From JAQVIJ01 sp041287365 (GTDB taxonomy: Bacteria > Desulfobacterota > Dissulfuribacteria > Dissulfuribacterales > DYLC01), in assembly GCA_041287365.1 (NCBI GenBank), contig JBEULL010000020.1, positions 3,566-67,565 on the forward strand: 64,000 nt of DNA, in the 5' to 3' direction. The translations under genes were made by a program, and so were the position numbers. The notes under the pieces are model-generated. The model saw only the letters and a list, made by a program, of their open reading frames with translations. It was not told the origin of the DNA and did not search any database. This document shows, piece after piece, positions 51,677-58,858 of this stretch; the stretch's first letter is position 1, and each line of letters begins with the position of its first letter.

Positions 51677-52870
51677 TTATTTGTAGCCCCACACAGCAAA
51701 AACCGGGTCACATGTTCGAATGCGAGGAAAATATCTGTCGTGCTCGGGACGTGGCCATCCGCGAATACTCGTGGTGTGCACATCCCTATAACCAGTTTGC
51801 AAAAAATATTCACAGACCAGGCCCATGCGTTCGAATTCATGGAGGTCCTTCCATACGCCGATGATCTTGGGCGGAAAATAGCGATTGGAGAAGGTCAGGG
51901 CAAACACACCATTGGGTTTTAATATCCGTTTGACTTCTTGAAAAATCTCAAAGGGTTTGATGAGATATTCCACAGATGCGGTGCAGACCACTACATCATA
52001 ACTCTCAGATTCATAGGGTAAGGTCGGGAATTTGTTGAGGTCATGAATCCGCCAGGATGTGAGCTGGTTGTTGGCCTTGAGTTCTTCTGCATTCATTCCC
52101 ACGCCCTCCACAGAGGCAAGGGGTATCTCTGGCGGAAGATATGATCGATAGCTCGACATCAAATCCAAGCACACATCCCCGGGTTTTAGTAATTGTCTGT
52201 AGATGCCTGTGACCTTATTTATGGCCTCGTCATCCATGTGGGTTACAAGTCTCGGCGGCTGATAGAATATGGCGTCGTCATTTTCATCTTCTCTTGCCAA
52301 TGCCTTTGAGTCTGAAAGGAAGTCGGTGGGAGTAACCTCTGTGCGCGCCTCCATTCCTGGGCCATTCAGAATAATGGACATGACCTCCTGCAGGGCACCA
52401 CCCCGTGAATCCAACAGGTCGTGCACATCCAGTATGTTAATCTCGATCTCTGACTCAAAATGAGCAAACGGATGATTTAGATCGGCGATGAAGAAATCAG
52501 CCGTAGTTGCGATACAACGAAATGGAATCATGGTTGATGGAAATACACCGGGGATGTCTTTTAAAAATCCTTGGGGATAGAACCTGCCTTGTTTTGGAGG
52601 GATCGTGCTTTTAAAGTTTGTTAACGGCAAGCGATATATCTTTTGTGTGTCATGCTTAGGCACCCAGCTGCCTGAAGCCCCCGTGATGGCCACACTATCG
52701 CCGGCTTTTCTTGACATCAGGATCTTTGTTATGGAATCAGGCAGGATATCCCTATAGAAATTTACATGCAATAGATGAATGTTCTCATGTGTTATCTGGT
52801 TGCTTTGCCATTTGATTTGAAAAATGAGTGTGGCCAAGGTTTTTTCTGTTATTGTTTGTTCATTTTTCAT
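51677..52870 (-). CDS. FKBP-like/SAM-methyltransferase fusion of unknown function
   Basis: The 397-residue protein's N-terminal part (~45-80, KAGDSVAITGASGSWVPKHD... YRLPLTNF) resembles an FKBP/SlyD-like beta fold. The C-terminal ~190 residues are a class I methyltransferase with motif I CLDLMSSYRSYLP, VVCTASVEYLIKPFEIFQEVKRILKPNGVFALTFSNR. The usual GxGxG of motif I is worn. The target is unknown. It stands divergently 94 bp from a radical-SAM pseudogene. Confidence 0.6.
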   Translation of the reverse strand: MKNEQTITEKTLATLIFQIKWQSNQITHENIHLLHVNFYRDILPDSITKILMSRKAGDSVAITGASGSWVPKHDTQKIYRLPLTNFKSTIPPKQGRFYPQGFLKDIPGVFPSTMIPFRCIATTADFFIADLNHPFAHFESEIEINILDVHDLLDSRGGALQEVMSIILNGPGMEARTEVTPTDFLSDSKALAREDENDDAIFYQPPRLVTHMDDEAINKVTGIYRQLLKPGDVCLDLMSSYRSYLPPEIPLASVEGVGMNAEELKANNQLTSWRIHDLNKFPTLPYESESYDVVVCTASVEYLIKPFEIFQEVKRILKPNGVFALTFSNRYFPPKIIGVWKDLHEFERMGLVCEYFLQTGYRDVHTTSIRGWPRPEHDRYFPRIRTCDPVFAVWGYK

Positions 52871-52964
52871 AACAAAGAATATTTACCATGATTTTATTGA
52901 TTGGCAAGGCATAACGGTTTTAAATTACACATTTGGTAATTTTAATTCAATAGAGACTTATACC

Positions 52965-54301
52965 ATGCAAAATGTGGATTTTTTGCTCATCAACCCATGG
53001 ATTTACGATTTTGCTGCCCATGATCTGTAGCTCAAGCCATATGGACTTTTACAATTGGCGGGCAAGCTTCGAGGGGGTGGATATAGCATTCACTACCTTG
53101 ACCTACTTGATTCCTTTCACTCAGAGCTGCCCATTCCCCCCACGACGGAAATCCTATGGCACGGGCTCTTTCTATCGAGAGATAGTCCTCAAACCCGCTT
53201 TTTTTCAGAATGTCCCCAGAAGATTTTACCGGCACGGAATGCCATTTACACTGTTTCTGAAGGAGCTCGCCTTCATCAGGTTCAAGGCAGTTATGCTCAC
53301 CTGTAGTATGACCTACTGGTATTCGGGCCTGTTTGCCCTCATTGATTTTTTTGCCAGGCATTATTCACACATACCCCTTTATGTTGGTGGAATTTATGCC
53401 ATGCTCTGTGAAGAACATCTCCTGATTTTATTCAAACCAATTTTCCATGGTTGAATTTCGAGATTGTAAATGGAAAACAAGACAAATTTATTCAGTGGTT
53501 GCAAAGGAAATACCCTCCTTCAAGTGTTCCTCATGGTCATGGCTATCCTGCCTTTGACTTGCAGCGTCGCATTCCGTATGTGGTGCTTTGACCTCTGAAG
53601 GCTGCCCGTTTAATTGTCCCTATTGTGCCTCCAGAAGGCTTTATTACTCATTTCACCAAAAGAACCCACAAGAAATAGTTGAAGAGATTCTATACTGGTA
53701 TGACAACCATAATGTGCTGGATTTTGCCTTTTACGACGACGCATTGCTTGTGAATTTTGACCGTCATTTAGCAGTGATACTTGAAGAGGTTTGCAGAATG
53801 GGCCTGAATGTCCGTTTTCATGCTCCAAACGCCATGCATGCCCGATTCATTGGTCGTGAAGCGGCATTGCTCTTCAAACAGGCTGGTTTTACCACCATAA
53901 GACTGGGACTGGAGCGCATAGAAGACCGTTTTGATAACAAGGTGACCACAGATGAATTCAGAGAATCAATAGAGCACCTAAAAAATGTGGGATTCACTTC
54001 AAAGGAGCTCGGAGCCTATGTTTTGTACGGTATTCCTGAAGAGGATTTTGATGCCGTCAAAAGAACGGTTATTTTTTTAGAAAAATTGGGTGCGATGCCG
54101 TATCTGGCTGAATTTTCTCCCATTCCACACACTCCATTTTTTTAACTTGCCCAGGAGACTTCACGTTATCCCATATCAGAGGAGCCACTTTGTCAGAATA
54201 ATACCGTATTTCCTGCCTTAAAAAATCCGCCATGGGCAACAATTCAGGAGATCAAGGACTTGGCAAGGAATATACGAATGAAGTTAATCAGCGTCACCTG
54301 A
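52965..54301 (+). pseudogene. Broken B12-binding radical SAM gene
   Basis: Pieces in order read MQNVDFLLINPWIYDFAAHDL-stop-LKPYGLLQLAGKL, then in another frame GSFYREIVLKPAFFQNVPRR to IPLYVGGIYAMLCEEH, then YPAFDLQRRIPYVVL, and in a third step TSEGCPFNCPYCASRRLYY to AEFSPIPHTPFF-stop-LAQETSRYPISEEPL. Lesions are TAG at 53028-53030 in place of the family's usual Trp, a shift at or near the C-run around 53134-53141, loss of frame near 53452, a 1-nt loss near 53587, and TAA at 54143-54145. All parts of the family are present, so decay looks recent. The radical SAM motif CPFNCPYC is intact. Confidence 0.88.
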
Positions 54302-54834
54302 CCCTCTTTCGCCTTTGGCATACGCCATCTAACATCACCACTTCCTTTTTGTTAAAATGAGCCTGTTCTTTAAGGCAAATAACACACATGCCGGTATTCA
54401 CAACCGATTCTTGTCAAAGGGAAACAGTCTATTTAGCTAACTGAGCATTTAAACAATAAAACAACAAGAATGTCACAATACGTTAACACTTTTGCAGTAT
54501 GATACCTGTCCTGAGTAGGTAAGTCTTGTTCTATAATTAGGTCATCAGATATTCGGTGATTGTTTTCAATAACCATTATCTTTTATGCTTAATATTTTCG
54601 TAAAGAGTCATAATACGCGATGGCTTGGCAAAAATTGTCAAATGCAAAGCACGCAAATCTTGAGGACTGAGGCATACTTCCTATACCATCAGTGATGAAT
54701 AAGGCAGACTGCAAGTAGCAGTTGGCGACTTTGTAGGATGCCATCATACTTAAAACAGAATAAGGCGTTGGACAGCCAGTTATAGTCAGTTACACATCAC
54801 AGACTAACAATTGAAGCTGACAGGAGGAATTATC
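54302..54834. other. Intergenic region between the pseudogene and the EAL-GGDEF gene
   Basis: This 533-bp stretch has no supported gene. It contains the left copy of an inverted repeat (54717-54746) and the strong ribosome site AGGAGG (54823-54828) of the next gene. I looked for a c-di-GMP riboswitch ahead of this c-di-GMP enzyme. The stretch around 54640-54690 has GCAAAGC-like words but not the GEMM core, so none is called. It probably holds the EAL gene's promoter. Confidence 0.5.
54717..54746 (+). repeat. Left copy of a 30-bp inverted repeat bracketing the EAL-GGDEF gene
   Basis: AGCAGTTGGCGACTTT, seven variable bases, then GCCATCA. The same 16 + 7 + 7 layout is found in inverted orientation at 56692-56721. 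TGGC...GCCA inside each copy can pair as a small hairpin. Confidence 0.75.
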
Positions 54835-56694
54835 ATGTTAACCAATTCAAATATCAGGGTGAAATGGCACGTTGAAAGTAACTGCATCAAAACAGAATGG
54901 TGCACCCCTCTATCCAGCACAAGCCAAACAGTTCTGGACATATTGGATCAGGACTGCCTTGATACTTACTTTCAGCCCATCTGTTCTTTGATAGATGGGT
55001 CAGTGTTTGGATATGAATCCCTTGCACGGTTGGCCAACAACCCTTCAACCAATATATGTCAGATCTTCAGGAATGCCATCGTAACCAGAACAATCATATT
55101 TTTAGATATGAGATGCAGAGAAAATGCGGTTAAAAAGGCCTCTGAGCTCGGATTGGCTAACAGATCCAATCTGCTGTTTATAAACACTGCGCCTGATGTG
55201 CTGACAGATGATGCTCACTCAGTCAAAATGGCTTGCGACATGGTAAAAAAATATGGCTTCAAAAACGAACAGGTTGTTATTGAAATCACAGAAGAGGGAA
55301 ATGGCCATAATTGTCAATTCATGAAAAGGGTTATTCAGGAATATAAAGACGCTGGCTTCAAAATTGCGATTGATGACTTCGGAGCCGGATATGGCGGACT
55401 TGCGATGCTGTCAAATATAGAGCCGGATTTCATTAAAATAGATCGACAGTTCATTTCAGATATAGATAAAGCTGCAATAAAATATAACCTAGTCGATTCG
55501 ATCGTGACTTTATGCCACAGACTTGGCATAAAAGTCATCGCAGAAGGGATTGAGAGAGATGAAGAGTTGAAGATAGTGCAAAGCATGGGCATAGAATTCG
55601 GACAGGGATATCTTCTGGGGAGACCAGCCTCAACCTTTAATTTCAACGCCGTACCGATTCCAAAGCGCCACAATATAAGCAAGAGCACACGGGAAATTTC
55701 CACGATTTTTGATATAACAGAGTATGTGGAACCGTTGACGCCGGATACAAACATATTCGAAGCGCAAAGAAGATTTTTTCAAGATAAACGGCTTCAAATG
55801 ATACCTGTAATAGAAAACAGTAGGATAATTGGCATCATACAAAGAAACAGATTTCTTGAAAACAAGCTTATCGGAAATTTTGGCTTTGGAATGCATATAA
55901 ATGCAAAGAAAAAAATCAAGCAACTGATGGAAGTTCCAAGCATGATAGTGGAAGCTGACTTATATATAGAAGAAGTCGCACAAAGGATCAATGGTCGGGA
56001 ATTTGAATTGTTATATGATGATATCTGTGTGACATCGCATGGAAAATATGTCGGAACAGTCACTATTGCAAAATTGTTACATACAATCACAGAACAAAAC
56101 ATCAGACTTGCAAAAAATCAAAATCCACTGACAGGTCTTCCTGGCAACGATGCGATAAGAAAGGTGATTCAAAAGAAAATAGACCAACATATACATTTTG
56201 ATATACATTTTGATGTTTGCTACATCGATATAAACCACTTCAAACCCTACAATGACCACTATGGATTTGAAAAAGGCGACTTAGTTATTCAGACTCTGGC
56301 TCAGATACTTGTAGATTCAGTAGCTTATTCTGAACACGAACAATTTAATTTTATAGGACATATCGGGGGAGATGATTTTATATTGATGCTTCATCCAAAA
56401 GACTCTCTAAATATATCAGCTAAAATTATCGACAAAATGGAAAAAGAACTTATTACATTTCATGGAGAAGAAGATTTTCAAAAAGGTTATTATGTATCAA
56501 AAAACAGAAAAAACGAGACAGAGATATTTCCATTGCTCTCCATTGCAATTGCTATTGTAAGCACAGAAGTCACATGCATAACATCCTATGCCCATTTAGC
56601 CTCTGTAGCCGCAGAGGTTAAAAAAGCCGCCAAGCAAAAGGCTTACCAGACAAAAAAGTCAGCAATCTGCCGAGACAGACGATTAAATGGTTGA
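54835..56694 (+). CDS. EAL-CBS-GGDEF protein (c-di-GMP signalling)
   Basis: The 619-residue cytoplasmic protein has an EAL domain (~25-260) with the catalytic set in place: YESLARL, INTAP, EITEEG, AIDDFGAGYGG, KIDRQF, IAEGIE and GQGYLLGRP. It is probably an active c-di-GMP phosphodiesterase. A CBS pair (~290-420) follows, then a GGDEF domain (~435-600) whose signature reads GGDDF. This departs from GGDEF/GGEEF, so the cyclase may be weak or regulatory. There is no membrane segment. ATG 54835 follows AGGAGG. Confidence 0.9.
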   Translation: MLTNSNIRVKWHVESNCIKTEWCTPLSSTSQTVLDILDQDCLDTYFQPICSLIDGSVFGYESLARLANNPSTNICQIFRNAIVTRTIIFLDMRCRENAVKKASELGLANRSNLLFINTAPDVLTDDAHSVKMACDMVKKYGFKNEQVVIEITEEGNGHNCQFMKRVIQEYKDAGFKIAIDDFGAGYGGLAMLSNIEPDFIKIDRQFISDIDKAAIKYNLVDSIVTLCHRLGIKVIAEGIERDEELKIVQSMGIEFGQGYLLGRPASTFNFNAVPIPKRHNISKSTREISTIFDITEYVEPLTPDTNIFEAQRRFFQDKRLQMIPVIENSRIIGIIQRNRFLENKLIGNFGFGMHINAKKKIKQLMEVPSMIVEADLYIEEVAQRINGREFELLYDDICVTSHGKYVGTVTIAKLLHTITEQNIRLAKNQNPLTGLPGNDAIRKVIQKKIDQHIHFDIHFDVCYIDINHFKPYNDHYGFEKGDLVIQTLAQILVDSVAYSEHEQFNFIGHIGGDDFILMLHPKDSLNISAKIIDKMEKELITFHGEEDFQKGYYVSKNRKNETEIFPLLSIAIAIVSTEVTCITSYAHLASVAAEVKKAAKQKAYQTKKSAICRDRRLNG

Positions 56695-56721
56695 TGGCGG
56701 TGCAAAAAGTCGCCAACTGCT
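56692..56721 (-). repeat. Right copy of the 30-bp inverted repeat
   Basis: On the minus strand it reads AGCAGTTGGCGACTTT, seven variable bases (TTGCACC), then GCCATCA. Its first three plus-strand bases are the TGA stop codon of the EAL-GGDEF gene, so the repeat abuts the coding end exactly. With 54717-54746 it delimits a unit of ~2.0 kb. Confidence 0.75.
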
Positions 56722-56802
56722 GCGCGCCCCACTACATTTGGGTTTTGCGCTCCTTGCATTTACGGAGCCATCGAATGAAATACCAATTTCTGGCAAAAAT
56801 GT

Positions 56803-57846
56803 TTAAATCTTGCTTGTTTCCACATGAAACCTTACTGTTGAACCTATAACCGTGCTTTTTCCGGTATGGAGAAAGGTTGTCACAAATATCAACTGAAGAA
56901 AAAGCAAGGGTTCTGCGCCCCAAATTCTGTGCAGACCCGTGGTCAAATCCACAAGCTGGGTGGTGCTCTGAAAGAAAAAAACCAGTGCGCCAACGTAACA
57001 GATGCTTGCAAGCGCCATTTTCTGGTATGCGGATATATTGCCCTCACCCCTGTAATCAGCCCGAAGTGTCTCTGAAAAAAAACGCCATAATTGCGTAACC
57101 GCAATGACGATAACAAGCGATGTCCTGAAAAAGCCATACAAAAAAAGCATTGTGCAGAATATGGCTGTCATCACGTATAAAACTGCTGTGAGTGCCTGAA
57201 CCGGCACCACCGGCTTGCCATCCATATTGCCTGCATAGGCTATTTTTTTTGTCTTGCCAGAAAAGACAAAATTAAACCTGCCAAATAACCTTTGAACAAA
57301 CTCATTAGATTCTGTCAGACTTTTACCATAACAACATCCGAAACTAATGCAGGCAAGCCTGCCGGTTCCCTCACCAAAGGCATAAGCAATAGCTGTGGCG
57401 CAAAGCATAGGAATAACAGGTGATGTGAGCCATGGAATGCCTGTCTCATTCATCCCCCACAAAATCCACGGGGCAAAAACAATGCCCACGAAAGATGCGC
57501 CTCCCACAGTCAGTGTGTGCCTTTTTTTCTCTACGATCCAGGCGACAATACTTGACGCAGGGATGCAGATGGCAAGCATGAGCTCAACAAACAAAAAAAC
57601 GCCGAAGAAATGTACATTCAGCGAGAATGTAAGCAGAATGAACATGGCGGCTGCGATGGTGTAAGCCAATGCTGAAAAAAAACCATAATATGTGAAAGCT
57701 AACCCTTTCCACACTCCATTTTCAAGCATTGCGACTGGAACACTGGCAATAAACTGCCATCTTTCCTGTGTCAGACTTCTAAACGCCCACTTGAAAAGCA
57801 CCAGATAGCCAACGGATAAAAACGTTAAAAACAAAATAGTCTCCAT
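56803..57846 (-). CDS. Lgt-like (prolipoprotein diacylglyceryl transferase family) membrane protein
   Basis: The 347-residue inner-membrane protein has about eight hydrophobic segments. AIAYAFGEGTGRLACISFGCCYGK (~160-183) matches the Lgt-family GRLGCFxxGCCYG region, and ETLRADYRG near the end matches its second conserved stretch. True Lgt moves diacylglycerol from phosphatidylglycerol to lipoproteins. This one is longer and divergent and lies apart from housekeeping genes, so another lipid-transfer role is possible. ATG 57846 follows AGGAG. Its start is 13 nt after the PSD-like stop. Confidence 0.75.
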   Translation of the reverse strand: METILFLTFLSVGYLVLFKWAFRSLTQERWQFIASVPVAMLENGVWKGLAFTYYGFFSALAYTIAAAMFILLTFSLNVHFFGVFLFVELMLAICIPASSIVAWIVEKKRHTLTVGGASFVGIVFAPWILWGMNETGIPWLTSPVIPMLCATAIAYAFGEGTGRLACISFGCCYGKSLTESNEFVQRLFGRFNFVFSGKTKKIAYAGNMDGKPVVPVQALTAVLYVMTAIFCTMLFLYGFFRTSLVIVIAVTQLWRFFSETLRADYRGEGNISAYQKMALASICYVGALVFFFQSTTQLVDLTTGLHRIWGAEPLLFLQLIFVTTFLHTGKSTVIGSTVRFHVETSKI

Positions 57847-57859
57847 GATGGCCTGCTCC

Positions 57860-58858
57860 TTATCTTTTTCTTGTTGCTATGGAAGAACGCACGTTCAGAT
57901 CGGTTTCTACCATTTTTGAGCCAAAACCTGCTGAAAACCTGCTTTTTGCCAGAATATTGTGCTGATTTTGTATGAGATCAGCCTCAAACACCACTCGGTC
58001 TTTTTGAAACAGCAGGACTACAGTGCTGCTTCCAGGCCTAAACAGGCTCTTTGGCTGCCCCTTTTTCAAAAACATACCGAGTTTCATCTCCTTTGGGGCA
58101 TCATATGCCACTTCACTGTAATACTGTTTAATTTCGCCTATCATGAGCGCCGCCACCTCTATCATTGCGACAAGCCCCACGTAACTGCCTCCTTCACAGT
58201 CTGTATCTATGATGGTCACCGCCCTTTTGTTCTTGGAATAGGGCGTCACAAGGTTTATCACTGCTGAAGGATTACACGAGTGATAACTGCCATTCAGCTC
58301 ATAGAAATCCATGACAATCCCTGAGACAGGCATGTGGTTGTAGTGGTATTTCTCAGGTGTAAGCCGAAATATCGCAAAATCACCAGACCTGAAGGCATCT
58401 ATCCATAAGGCTTTTTTCGCACCAAGCAACTCCTCAAAGCTGAAAAACTTCTCCTTGATAAAAAACAGTGCAGTTTCACATAACGATCCTATCAAGACCT
58501 TTGAATCCGCCGGAGAAACAATACGTTCGGAACAATCGTCCATTGGCCTGCAATCCCAATAGCGAATCTTGCGCTCAAAGATTTTGCGAGGTGTATTAAG
58601 GCTCTGAGGTGGGTCAAGGCATTCCGACATATTTACACCCATCATTTTCAAAAACGCCAGATTGCCGGTAAGCCTTGATGCAAGCAATGAATCGTAGTTG
58701 AGGTAACCCAGAAGAGCTGAGCTTATACTGTTTGTCAGGGCATTAAATACAAATGCAGAGTTTTCCCTGACGCTTGCATAGATAAAGTTGACTATTTTAT
58801 CTGCATACAGCTTTTCTGTTAATATTTTACCAGTTGATCGCTCTATATATTGATGCAT
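57860..58858 (-). CDS. Phosphatidylserine decarboxylase-like proenzyme
   Basis: The 332-residue protein has family features: VSPADSKVLIG, FRLTPEKYHYNHMPVSGIV (the substrate-side His), SVINLVTPY-like VINLVTPYSKNKR, and FRPGSSTVVLLF near the C-terminus. PSDs self-cleave at LGST to make a pyruvoyl group. Here the site reads PGSS (G276-S277), so cleavage is still possible. It should form phosphatidylethanolamine or act on a related head group. I chose ATG 58858; the TTG 58888 reading is longer. It overlaps the upstream 818-residue gene by 32 nt, showing tight coupling. Confidence 0.8.
   Translation of the reverse strand: MHQYIERSTGKILTEKLYADKIVNFIYASVRENSAFVFNALTNSISSALLGYLNYDSLLASRLTGNLAFLKMMGVNMSECLDPPQSLNTPRKIFERKIRYWDCRPMDDCSERIVSPADSKVLIGSLCETALFFIKEKFFSFEELLGAKKALWIDAFRSGDFAIFRLTPEKYHYNHMPVSGIVMDFYELNGSYHSCNPSAVINLVTPYSKNKRAVTIIDTDCEGGSYVGLVAMIEVAALMIGEIKQYYSEVAYDAPKEMKLGMFLKKGQPKSLFRPGSSTVVLLFQKDRVVFEADLIQNQHNILAKSRFSAGFGSKMVETDLNVRSSIATRKR

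Noticed and set aside
53028..53030. TAG stop read as pyrrolysine
   Set aside because: The codon replaces an expected Trp in a gene that also has a TAA stop and several frame changes, so simple decay explains it.
54640..54690. Possible c-di-GMP (GEMM) riboswitch before the EAL-GGDEF gene
   Set aside because: Short words such as GCAAAGC occur, but the conserved core with its tetraloop and receptor could not be laid out.
54773..54785. GCGTTGGAC, an attC-like R' core word
   Set aside because: No matching R'' core (RYYYAAC type complement) or stem was found at attC distance, so it is probably chance.
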